From positions 34,906,104 to 34,970,103 of the forward strand of contig CM070725.1 of NCBI GenBank assembly GCA_036346275.1: 64,000 nucleotides of DNA, written 5' to 3'. Under the pieces are notes generated by a model. It saw only the letters and a program-made list of their open reading frames with translations. It was not told the origin of the DNA and ran no database searches. Both the position numbers and the translations under genes were made by a program. Within the stretch, counting starts at the first letter, position 1. Each line of letters opens with the position of its first letter. This stretch comes from Otatea glauca (lineage: Eukaryota > Streptophyta > Magnoliopsida > Poales > Poaceae). Shown in pieces: positions 46,295 to 56,028 of this stretch.

Positions 46295-46606
46295 CATAGT
46301 GTCATCAACAGGGTAGAGACGACCACTGCAGTTCGTACGTCATGCAACACATGATGATCGTGGTCGGCGGCTCAGACCTTCTCCCTAAGGTATATGTACA
46401 TGCATAATAATACAATTAGCCTTTTATATAGAAATTTCAAAACTTAAATTAGAGCACTTGTTTCTATTTTGAAGCATATCAATATCCCCCAGAAGCGCTT
46501 AGATAGCTCTGCACTCAACAAGTTATGAGACCACTTATGCCAGTGGTACTGGATGGAAGTTATCTCGCAGATGGGTAGGTTTGCAGATCCTGAAAGCTCT
46601 TACTAG

Positions 46607-46797
46607 TCCATATGTGAACAATATTACATATGTGAATGCGATTGTATGTGTACTGACTATGAAGCATGTTTGAGTTCTGTTTTATGAATGAATGAAATAT
46701 GTGTTGTAATAAAGTATTTGTGTTTTGTGAATGTGATATGTGAATACTGTGTGAAATATGTGCTGATTGGAGAGTGAATTGGAAAACAGCACACCCC
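46607..46797. other. 3' flank of the second CACTA A gene
   Basis: AT-rich, with a repeated gaatgtgatatgtgaa-like motif. No gene; leads into the right subterminal array. Confidence 0.45.
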
Positions 46798-47345
46798 CTC
46801 ATCTCTATCAGTTCTGAGAAGAAAACGATAAAGATAAGGGGTCATCTCTATCAGTTCTTTGTAATAAGCGATAGAGATGACCACATCATCTCTATCGGTT
46901 CTTTAGAAGAAGCGATAGAGATGACATGCTCATCTCTATCGGTTCCTTATAAGAAGCGATAGAGATGAGTGCGTCATCTCTATCGGTTCTTTGTAAGAAG
47001 CGATAGAGATGTTCACCTCATTTCTATCGGTTCTTTAGAAGAAGCGATAGAGATGAGAGTGTCATATCTATTGGTTCTTTAGAAGCGATAGAGATGACAT
47101 GCTCATCTATATCGGTTCCTTATAAGAAGCGATAGAGATGAGTGCATCATCTCTATCGGTTCTTTGTAAGAAGCTATAAAGATGATCACCTTATCTCTAT
47201 CGGTTCTTTAGAATAAGTGATAAAGATAGCATGCTTATCTCTATCGGTTCCTTGTAAGAACCGATAGAGATGATAGGGTCATCTCTATCGCTTCTTGTAA
47301 AGAACCGATAGAGATGACACACTCATCTCTATCGGACAAGAACCA
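46798..47345. repeat. Right subterminal palindromic array of CACTA A
   Basis: About twelve alternating units catctctatcggttctt...aagaagcgatagagatga, spaced 40-50 bp. The core is CTCTATCGG, whereas the left and internal arrays have CACTATCGG or its complement. The inner pairing is preserved because both halves carry the change (atctctatcg with cgatagagat). Confidence 0.92.
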
Positions 47346-47439
47346 ACTGTAATAGCGCCGCCTCATCTCTGTCTCATGACTTTGTGTCACTACCAGAATC
47401 AATTGTGATGATAAAAAAAGAACCGATTATGATGTATAT

Positions 47440-47452
47440 TTGTGTAGTAGTG
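47440..47452 (-). repeat. Right terminal inverted repeat of CACTA A
   Basis: Plus strand ttgtgtagtagtg, the complement of CACTACTACACAA, followed by the act duplication. Confidence 0.92.
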
Positions 47453-48522
47453 ACTTTATTTTGGCATATTTTCTGAGGTAGCACTTTGTTGGCTCTTTTA
47501 AACTAAATATGATGTGTTTTAGTATTTTCCTAGCACATCACTATAATACCCAACATCTTCGGGAATTTTTAGAGTTAGTTGCCAAATGACACAATTAAGC
47601 ACATAATATTGTATAAAATGATGATAAATGGAGCGAGAAAAGTACACAAACCAAATGCTAACAACTCCCCTGTGCTTATGCTCATCCTTGAGAAAATCTT
47701 TCCTCAAAGATAGGTATTAGTGCTGAAATTTAAGATGATCAATAACTAAAATCTAATATCAAACTATAAAAATCAAAGTCTTCAAGTTAAGTTAGTTGAA
47801 TACCAATAAAACATATTCAAGAATCCTACAATTATAAATGGGGAACAAATGACCCAGATAAATTCAACCATTCCTCCACAAGCATATTGTGAAACTAACC
47901 TCGCAAGTCATCCCTTCTAAAATTATTCACTAGAGTTTTGCATGCATATAAAATTACTGGCCATAAACAAGATTTACCACAACCCTTCTTCAACAAGGAA
48001 TCTCCCTCGTTCGCTCATATAATCCTCACCAAAGCCAAAGGCTCTCCCTACTTCTACAAATCAACATGAGGCATATATGTGGAGTTTGATAGGGTAAATG
48101 CTTATATGAAAACCTAGATATTAAAAAGTCAAATAATGATTCACACTGAATTTTAAGAAGTCTTATAAAAAAAGGCCATTAGAATACAATTATGATGAAC
48201 AAGGAGGTGAGAGGAATTAACACATTCTTTAGAAGGTGGACTTGTGCAAGTGGCAAAGAGTGATCCTAGGACACAGATGAAGTTCCTGTCATCCGATTGC
48301 ACAAGGGGAAAGACATAGTTTCAGGCATAGGGTATGCACTATTGAAAGGAATAATCCGGACAAATGCACAAAAGCTGCAACACTGCTCTATAGATGCCAA
48401 GCAGGTGCAGTATGAATGTACATATAGCTTCAATAGGCATATAGGGTGGATACAATGAGTTCATCACTTACCTACTTTTTGTTCTATATTTTTTCTTTAT
48501 TTTTCATTTTTTCTCAAAGGCC
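47453..48522 (-). mobile_element. Gypsy retrotransposon remnant, outer piece 3
   Basis: Once CACTA A is removed this joins 18084. Non-coding sequence, including 'atgctcatccttgag', reads on the minus strand like the 3' untranslated part of a grass Gypsy element. No gene recognised. Confidence 0.4.
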
Positions 48523-48635
48523 ATGTGGAGTTCTATCCATGTTGTGATAAGTTATTGACTTGGTTTGAGCATGTGGTGCTCGAGTTTGAGTTTAATTTGA
48601 ATTCTATTTCGAATTTGAAGCAATTTAAGGTGCTG

Positions 48636-48965
48636 TCAATGTCGGGTAGCACTACTGGCCTTGTAGAAGCGGTAGTGCCGATCAGGTGGCACTACCGGCC
48701 TGGGATGGGCGGTAGCAATGGTCGTAGGAGTAGTAGCTTTTTCATAGAGAGGTATTTCTTTGAGGTTTAGCAAAGCGGCACTACCGGCGTGCTAGGAGCG
48801 GTAGTGCCGGGGGAGTGGCACTACCGGCCCAAAGGCACGGTAGTTATTTTATAGAGTAGGTCTCTAATGGGTTTCAGGGATATCGACACTACTGGCCATG
48901 GGGGACGGTAGTACCGGCCAAGCGGTACTACCGACCCTAGGTTGGCGGTACCGGTTTTCCAGTGA
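48636..48965. repeat. Palindromic ggcactaccgg array in the LTR region
   Basis: Repeated inverted pairs such as ggcactaccggcgtgc with gagcggtagtgcc, about eight half-sites in 330 bp. One more pair, gcactactggcc / gcggtagtgccgcc, lies at about 52508-52541 near the other end of the same LTR region. The pattern is CACTA-array-like but no CACTA terminus is present. Confidence 0.75.
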
Positions 48966-50239
48966 GATGTGAATTAAATTTTGTTGATTTAATTGCATAT
49001 ATTTGTGAACAATGCTATGTGATGTGTTTCTTGTTTATGTGGTTGCAGGACTTCGGAGCTAGGTCATGGTGAGGCGAAGGCGAGACCGGGACTAGGCTAG
49101 GAGAGTAGAGGTCCAAAACGGCCAAGAGACGCCAGAAGATGATCGAGGCCAGGAGGTGGTTGCAAGCCAGGAAGACAAGGAACCTAAGCATGATGCACTG
49201 GTGATGGACATGGTGGTCAATGGTATGAACTGTAACTAAGCTCAGGGAGGAGTCGAGGTCCATAACGATCAAGGAAGCCGATGCCGCTATGGTGAAGCAG
49301 AAAAGGACATGTGGCGGTCACGTGACTTGGGCCCGCTTGCAAGCGAGGATGGTTCGGGGGAGTCTGGACGCATGAGAGACTTGGTGGCAAGTCATTAGGA
49401 CCACACGGAAAGCGCGAAGCATGGCGATGCTTCGAGGAGAAGGAAGCGCAGTCATTGGGGCAAATTGGTAATTTGTCTAATACCGATGGTTGAGGCGGTT
49501 TGGAAAACCACGGTGGTGGCCTAAGTGGTTTAGGTCAAGCCAAAGTGAAGTTGGACGCAAATTCGGGCTCGAAGAGCGGATTTGGCGTCAATAAAATGGC
49601 CGATTTGAGAAGCGTGCTTTTGTGAGTGAAAAACCCGTTAAGATTATTGGGTTTTGGGTTAGCCCATGTAAATATAGATGGTATCCACTTGTAGTGTCCA
49701 AGTTTAGGTTTAGGGTTGACTCTACTATATAAGGAGATGTAGTGGGAGGTAAGGATTTGAAGCCTTAGACTAAGACATTAGGAGGTTTAGGGTTTTCATA
49801 AGATTTTGGTTTTCTTGTGTGGTGTGCGTGCTCCTTGGGAGCTTTGCCCTCAGGTGAGAGGCTTTGTAATCTATCCTCATAATCTGAAATAAAATCAAAA
49901 TTCGTTCTCAAGTTTTTGCCTCAAGTTTTCATCTTCCTTTGCTTTACTCTTGATCTTTTCTTGTGGTTTCTTTCTTGCTTGATCTTGTTCTGCCAAGGAT
50001 GAATGATTGATGGATATATCCTTTCTAGATCATCTCCCAATCATCTAGGCAAGCCTCTTCTTGACCATCCAAGTTTTTTTCAAGAAACCGATTTTTGCTT
50101 GAGAAGGAAGCATTTGAGGTAGATCTAGATCTTGGTCGTTTGGGGGCAATTTTTGGAGTTCTTGCTTGCTGTGACATGTGGGAGGTCATCTAATATCATC
50201 TTGATCATCAAAACCTCACGAGCTTGCTCAGGGTAAAGT

Positions 50240-50602
50240 TTTTGCTTTTGACCCGATTTTGGTGCACCTGATGAGGACATCAATCCTTCGGATACGTGCA
50301 ACATGACTCCTCAAGATATTCAAGGACCAATTACAAGAGCACGTGCACGACAATTAAACCACCAGGTGAACTCGTTCCTCGCTGTTCATGCTTTCTTGGA
50401 TGGGTTGCTACTAAATTCTTGTGATGTCTTGTTGCTAAGGAATATGGGAAAAATATCACAAGGTTACCTGGACGCCATCCCTCGAAGTCCAAGTCTACTT
50501 ACACACAATGTTGAGCTCAATTCGGACTCCAAATTTGGTTCGGAGTCCCAGGACAGCACCTCAATAAAACGACCATATCTGGGTCATACGAAGTCCGTTT
50601 GA
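50240..50602 (+). pseudogene. Gypsy polyprotein C-terminal fragment
   Basis: A frame entering at about 50250 reads PDEDINPSDTCN, then QGPITRARARQLNHQVNSFL and VLLLRNMG. The GPITRARARQLN block is the familiar C-terminal end of many grass Gypsy polyproteins, after the integrase. Nothing of the integrase core is present upstream. The sequence after about 50450 (to 51013, and again from 52107) looks like the 3' untranslated and LTR sequence of the same Gypsy element. Confidence 0.7.
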
Positions 50603-51013
50603 GGCGTTCTTAGACTCTATAGACAAGCCCATGACGAGAGCTTTCCAATGGAAGTGGTTTCACATCCAAAATCCTTCTGGATCGATGGGAATCATCAAAT
50701 TAATATGATGAACAGAATCTATCAGGTGTTGCGTCACCTCCACTTGGGCCCAAAGGCCTTCTACGACCTAGGGTTGCACGGCCATCCCCTTGGCCGCCTC
50801 TCTTGCCTTCAACCTCATATATATTCAGTAGACGTCGCTAGAATAGATGGGTTTTGCTTATATTACAACTAGACACTCTGTCAGTTTTTCGCCGTATATC
50901 GGTTTGTGAAACCCCAACTCGTGTTCTTAATATTATTTGCAATTTTAGATTGCATCTTCTACGTTCTTGCTTATATTCTCGATTCACATGTAGGGGATAA
51001 GCCTTCTTGGCGA

Positions 51014-52098
51014 TAGGGGTGGGCATTATTTAACCGAAACCGAAAAACCAAACCGAACCGAATTAATCAAAAAATTCGGTTTTCTACTATTTGGTGTACG
51101 GTCTTTGGTTCGGTTTTCGTCGGTTGGGAACCGAAAAACCGATGCACCGAAATAGGCTATAAGCTAGCACCGTACTAGTCTGCTACGGCAAAAAAAAATC
51201 CCCACCTGGGACCCAGCCACCCCGATCCCCATTCCCCATTCACCGAAATAGGCTATACGCCGCTACTAGTCCGCTGCGGCTGAGAACGGCGACAGAGCGC
51301 CAGTGGTCGGCAAGCACCGGCACGCATGCCGCCCACTCGTAGTCTCGTTCTCGCAGGCTCGCAGCTCCGCAAGACCGTCGGACCACCCCATGGCCTCCCC
51401 GTCCCCCGCCTTGGCTGAATCCACCCGCCCCCACGCTCCCACTGCTCTCTCCACCGCTGTGGCTGTGTGCTGCGGCCGTGGTGGCTTCTTTCCTCACCAA
51501 CCTCTCTCGCACGGGCCACCACTTCGATAAGGATAAGTGCACGCCCTTTGAGGCCGCCATGCCATGCCGCCCGACGCTGTCACCCCCGTCGTTCGCCCCC
51601 TCCTTGGCGGTGGCCTAGCCAGATCCGGGTCCGGGAACGCCTGAGGGTCGAGGTTGGATCTGCGAGAACCCCGGCACCGTAGCTGGTGGTGGTGGCCGCT
51701 CCCCTGCGTGGAACCCGTAGCTGGTGGTGGTCACTCCCCTGCGCGGAACCCGGTGGTGGCGGTCGGCGAAGAGGACGCGCTGGACGTGGAGGTGGGGGAT
51801 GCCGACGGCGGCGGAGACAGGGGGTGGGCCAGCGTCCAGAGGGGCGGCGGGCGGCTTGGGACCCTCTGCGAAGGCAAAGTCCCCGTAGAGTCGAGGCCTC
51901 GAGGGTGAGGACCGTGAGGTGGAGAAGTGCAACAGTACAGGAAATTCGGTTAACTGGAAACCGAATTAACCGAACCGATTTGGTTCAGTTAATTCGGTTC
52001 GATTTTTGAAGCTGTTCGGTTTTGGTTCGGTTAGTAGAATCCAAAAATCAAAATATTTAAAAACCGAAAAAACCGAATTAACTGAATACCCACCCCTA
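51014..52098. mobile_element. Non-autonomous hAT-type DNA transposon (1085 bp)
   Basis: Termini TAGGGGTGGG and CCCACCCCTA are exact inverted repeats, flanked by a perfect 8-bp target duplication cttggcga (51006-51013 and 52099-52106), diagnostic of the hAT superfamily. The outer 150 bp on each side are rich in aaccgaaaaaccgaat-type motifs in both orientations (subterminal repeats). The interior (about 51180-51900) is GC-rich and unlike the ends. No transposase is encoded. Confidence 0.92.
51180..51910. other. GC-rich interior of the hAT element, possible captured sequence
   Basis: Several overlapping frames on both strands reach 60-107 codons, but none contains a recognisable domain. A direct duplication, gtagctggtggtggt (51679 and 51717), is present. 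The sharp change in composition from the AT-rich ends suggests host sequence picked up by the element. Confidence 0.4.
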
Positions 52099-52678
52099 CT
52101 TGGCGAGGTTAACCGTGTTTGTGCGTGGTTGATAACCAAAGGAGCCATGGTGTAGCGATTGCAGGGTTCGAATCCGTTCTGATTGGAAGCCGGATCGTCA
52201 ACGTCGAGTTCTCCACCAATCGATTTAGTACTACCTGTCAGAACGTTAGGCCACCGTTCGCATCACTACCTTTGGTAAATTCCAAAAAGGTCGTAACTTT
52301 GACGTCAATCCTTACGATTGAATGTTGGAATAGATTCCTAACACCTATAGGAAGGTGCATACAAAGTTTCACAGGTTTTCGATCCGCCGATCAAAAGATA
52401 TACCGATTTTCGTTTTTGAAGTCGTGCGACTACTGTTCATTTGCCAGTTTTGCTGTTCATCGGTACTACCGCTACAATAACTGCTTGTACTGGGGTTACT
52501 GTTCATCTTAGCACTACTGGCCTCTGTAGCGCGGTAGTGCCGCCACAGAGGTGATTTTTTGGGAGATTTTCTTCTTCCGCTCTTCTGAGGTCTTGGGAGA
52601 TTTTGGTTGGATTATTTGAGGGAAAATTTGTTGTGTGGTCATTCACCCTCCTCTGATCGCTATTTCCGGTCCTTCATT

Positions 52679-53539
52679 TTCCTTTATACTAAAGTGCTGA
52701 AGAGGCGACGAAATGACCCTTTTCTCAAGGATAAAAATGTAGACTAAATAAATATGAAGAGCATAAATATGCAACTGACCAAACTCAAAAAGAAGTTGAA
52801 GTTTGCTTAAGCTCCAAGGTAGGTTCAACAATGCCGAATATGAAAGGCTAGCAGTTGGTAGATGTTACACTAAAAGGATGGCCAGCTTGTAAGACTTCTT
52901 ACTTTCAGGTGGATACAAACTTGGCAAAGCTCACCAAATCAATAGATAACTATGTGGAGGTTTCAAATACCTGATATCCACTTCCTGGCTGTGGTAGGAT
53001 GAAAAATAATGCAACGGTTCTTCATCATAGGGTACTGTGTAACAAGAAACCATGGTGGTTTTCATCATATATAATTACCCTTAGAATATCTAGTTTCTAT
53101 CTTTACTAAGGAACAACCCACAAATAAAGCAAGAAAATTGTATTTAATCAAACAATGATTATGGATTAGGGTATCCATCCCAAAGTGCTACACCAGCACT
53201 AATAAAAGAGACTTACAACTAGAATACCATGATAACATCATCAACTTTCAATTTGATAGTGAATAGATTAAATGAAAGAAATTTAGCACTAATCAAAATA
53301 AACCTCTTATCATTTCCTAGACAATGATAGCTTAATTAAGTAGACAGTCAAGTAACCCCCCCCCCCCCACACCCCCACACTCAAATTTTGCATTGTCCTC
53401 AGTGTAAAAGAGAGGAAGAAATGTGCTTTATTTGATTGACCCGCTGACGTTCTTTAGATCATGAGTGTTGTGGCCGCTTTGCGGGTTGCTTAGTTTAACA
53501 TCGAGAGCTAGACCAGTGAGTTTACTTCTAAGCTATAGC
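52679..53539 (-). mobile_element. Gypsy retrotransposon remnant, outer piece 4 (3' non-coding)
   Basis: Read on the minus strand, 53395-53356 gives gacaatgcaaaatttgagtg followed by a G-rich run (the C run at 53356-53368). This is the purine-rich signature placed after pol in many grass Gypsy elements. The rest is non-coding and AT-rich. Confidence 0.55.
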
Positions 53540-54540
53540 CATTTCAAAGATATCGAATTCTTCTATCTTTGGTTTGTCAGGTTCTAGGTATACCTTGAAT
53601 CGGTGGCCATTGACTATGATGAAATTGTTATTTGAATTCTTGATGACAATTGCACCCGATTGGAGAAGTTTGTGTGCTATGTACAGACCATCCCACTTTT
53701 TCGCTTTCCTCCGCCGAACAGCTTGAATCGCGAATTGAAGAGAGGAACTTTGTCTCCAACAGTGAATTCCTTTTTGATCAGCCGCTTATCATGTCACCTC
53801 TTCGTTCTTTCCTTGTAAATGCTTGCATTATGGTAGGCATGGAGTCGAAGTTCGGATAGTTAACTGATCTGAATTTTTCTCTTTATTCTAGTAGCGTCGT
53901 GGCTGAAATTCATCTCCTTGATTACCCAGTAAGCACTGTGTTCCAATTCAAAAGGAAGATGACAGGATTTACCGTACACCATTTGATAGGGCGTCATTTA
54001 AATGGGTGTCTTGTGAGCTTTTCGATATGCCGACAACGCATCATTTAAGGACCAATTCTTTCCTAAATGATTGACAGTCTTCTTGAGAATATCCTTGACC
54101 TACTTGTTTGATGTTTGTGCTTGTCCATTTGTCTGTGGATAATATGCAATAGTCATGTGATGATCCACTCCTTATTTCTGCAAGGAATTTCTGAATTTCT
54201 TCTCTATGAAGTGAGAACCACCATAGTTTATCACCACTCGTGGAACACCAAATTTTGGAAATATTATGTCAGAAGACATCCTCTGAGCTGTAGCTGCATT
54301 CGTTACTTTGCACCTATTTAGAGACGTAGTCAACGGCAACAAGGATATGTTCATAGCCATTTGATGATGGGAAAGGGCCCAAGTATTCTATTCCCCAAAC
54401 ATAAAAAATATCTATATGAAGGTTGTAGTTCAAGGGCATAGCTGCTCTGGTCTCCAAGTTTTCTGTTCTCTGACATTAAGGATATCTCCTCATGAATCGA
54501 GGGCATCCCTATGCACCGTTGGCCAATAGAATGCGCAACT
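53540..54540 (-). pseudogene. Gypsy integrase remnant (outer element)
   Basis: Minus-strand translation shows IIFPKFGVPRVVINYGGSHF (about 54190-54270), equivalent to the integrase core, where the catalytic Asp of the usual D-GG-SHF is replaced by Tyr or Asn-Tyr. Downstream there are traces of the chain-terminal region (for example clear matches to the PIGMSPYRLVYGK and ELEHKAYWAIKEMNF blocks, heavily frameshifted). It is cut off on its N-terminal side by CACTA B at 54549. It identifies the element hosting the other insertions as minus-strand Gypsy. Confidence 0.75.
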
Positions 54541-54548
54541 CAAACTTT

Positions 54549-54561
54549 CACTACTACAGAA
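54549..54561 (+). repeat. Left terminal inverted repeat of CACTA B
   Basis: CACTACTACAGAA, identical to the left end of element A. Confidence 0.9.
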
Positions 54562-54562
54562 C

Positions 54563-54898
54563 AGCACATCCTTGCCGGCACATCATTGCCGGTTAGGATA
54601 GAGCCGGCAGTGATAACATATCACTGCCGGTTCGAAAGTTAAGCCGGGGGGAGAATTTATCACTGCTGGTTCGTGGAACCAATCGACAGTGATAACCTCA
54701 TACCACTGCCGGTTTATATATAAAACTGGTAGTGATATATCACTGCCGGATCTTGTGTCAACCGGCAGTGATATTGGTATTTTCACTGCCGGTTTTAAAC
54801 TAGAACCGGCAGTGATATTTATTTTCCCGCCTAATTTTATTTTTCCGTGGAATTCGGCCCTATCACTGCCGGTTCTGCGCAGAATCGACAGTGATAAG
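54563..54898. repeat. Left subterminal palindromic array of CACTA B
   Basis: About ten alternating units of atcactgccggttc...gaaccggcagtgat, forming adjacent hairpins. Ends 4 bp before a TATA box. Confidence 0.9.
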
Positions 54899-54901
54899 TC
54901 C

Positions 54902-54910
54902 TTTATATAT
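54902..54910 (+). promoter_or_regulatory. TATA box after the left array of CACTA B
   Basis: TTTATATAT directly follows the last array unit and precedes a CT-rich start region (ccttccccccgacc). A likely core promoter for the TNP2 gene. Confidence 0.6.
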
Positions 54911-55329
54911 CTGGCGTCCCTTCCCCCCGACCAATCGAGTGTAACAGAGAGGAGTCTCTGCTCCATTATTGTGTCCAATTGCTATCGAAAATTGTACTAA
55001 AATTCATATCTATTTGTCTTCAAGATTAGTAATTTGAATAACATTATATTTGTAGTTGGATTTTACTTTATAGATTGCTTTAGATTTACATAATTACAAT
55101 TCTTATTCATTTCAGTGATTTAGTGGATTTTTAAATGGCGAAAATGGCTAGGTGGATTTTGCAAAATGGTGAAAATGGCTAGGTGAATTTTGCAATAATG
55201 AAAATTGCAAGATACATTTGTAAATCGATATATTTACAAATATATCGTGTATTTTCATTTATATGCTTATTTTCAATAATTAAAGTAATTAAAAAATTGC
55301 AACATTGATATTATCAATATGAAAGTAAT

Positions 55330-55980
55330 TTAAAAATTGCTACCTGGATATTTTTAATATAATAAAAATATGTCCTAATTATTTACAATTATTTGCTATT
55401 TTTAAAATAAATAAAAATTGCCAGATGGATATTTACATAATAAAAAAGGTTGATGTATGCTCAAATTTTGAAATAATAAAAAAATGCTACATGGATATTT
55501 ACATAATGAAAAAAGGTTGATGTATTTTAATATAGTCAAAATGTATCCTAACTATTTACAATTATGTATTATTTTGTAAATAATTAAAAATTGGAAGATG
55601 GATATTTACATAATGAAAAAAGATTGATGTATTTTGATATAGTAAAAATATATCCTAAGTATTTACAATTATTTTCATTTTATAAAATAATAAAAAAATG
55701 CTACATGGATATTTACATAATGAAAAAGGTTGATGTAGTTTAACATAGTCAAAATATATCGTAACTATTTACAACTATTTATTATTTTGTAAATATTTAA
55801 AATTGCAAGATGAATATTTATATAATGAAAAAAATATTGATGTATTTTAATATAGTAAAAATATATCCGAAGTATTTACAATTATTTTCATTTTATAAAA
55901 TAATAAAAAATTGCTAGATGGATATTTACATAATGAAAAATGGTTGATGTATTTTAACATATTCAAATACAATTATATTG
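55330..55980. repeat. ~107-bp tandem repeats in the TNP2 leader of CACTA B
   Basis: About six AT-rich units marked by gatggatatttacataatg at 55433, 55490, 55597, 55704, 55809 and 55917 (spacing mostly 105-108 bp). They lie in the probable leader intron, which ends in the acceptor ttgtag before the ATG at 56029. Confidence 0.88.
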
Positions 55981-56020
55981 TTATTTGCAATTATATGCTT
56001 ATGTGATGTTTGATTTAATT
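55977..56020 (+). repeat. Left arm of the inverted repeat flanking TNP2 in CACTA B
   Basis: 44 bp containing tatttgcaattatatgctta and ending gtttgatttaatt. It is the reverse complement, with one mismatch, of 59387-59430. It ends 8 bp before the start codon. Confidence 0.9.
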
Positions 56021-56028
56021 AATTGTAG

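Larger units (their letters stand above)
31342..46606 (+). pseudogene. CACTA A second gene: Transposase_24 and Ulp1-like protease (broken)
   Basis: Nine exons are inferred from GT-AG borders: 31342-32133, 32212-32640, 32721-32983, 33056-33559, 33643-33813, 33899-34006, 34092-34170, 46300-46389 and 46475-46606. Exon 1 has the RGPNKG and VPITVKDWRKKV blocks of plant CACTA second proteins (Transposase_24). The middle exons hold Lys/Glu-rich and LTLTKDGFPVEAALGVA segments. The last exons resemble a C48 (Ulp1) cysteine protease: GFIDPELVS, HWVLLVI with the His, and CSSYVMQHMM with the putative Cys. The usual Asp position reads YTFNLI, so Asp appears replaced by Asn. Stops occur in exons 1 and 2 and at 46526-46528, and the Tat element splits it at the exon 8 acceptor. 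Function of such proteases in CACTA elements is unknown to me. Confidence 0.75.
18085..47452 (+). mobile_element. CACTA element A, complete between its termini (29.4 kb with nested insertions)
   Basis: The left end is CACTACTACAGAA (18085-18097). The right end, read on the minus strand, is CACTACTACACAA (47440-47452), a 12/13 match. Both ends are flanked by the 3-bp target duplication act (18082-18084, 47453-47455), the hallmark of CACTA transposition. In order it holds a subterminal array, a hairpin leader, the TNP2 transposase gene, an internal array, a GC-rich leader, a second hairpin leader, a Transposase_24/Ulp1-like gene, and a right subterminal array. After removing the solo LTR (4.6 kb) and the Tat element (12.0 kb), the original element is about 12.7 kb. 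Both genes are broken, so it is no longer autonomous. Confidence 0.88.
48523..52678 (+). mobile_element. Copia-like LTR region, interrupted by a Gypsy fragment and an hAT element
   Basis: The right end (cattcaccctcctctgatcg, then ctatttccggtccttca) resembles the LTR end of the Copia element at 17235-17281, and the interior shares 'ctgttcat' and 'ctacagtaac'-like blocks. A TATA box (TATATAAG, 49726-49733) is followed by leader-like sequence. A coding remnant of a Gypsy element and an hAT element lie inside. No internal Copia genes and no clear target duplication were found, so the borders are approximate. Confidence 0.5.

Noticed and set aside
48636..48965. A separate small CACTA element
   Set aside because: No CACTA termini or 3-bp duplication flank the array. 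The closest ending (ttttccagtg) has no partner.
51240..51932. Frames of 84-107 codons in the hAT interior
   Set aside because: Several overlapping frames on both strands in GC-rich sequence and no recognisable domain; kept only as possible captured sequence.
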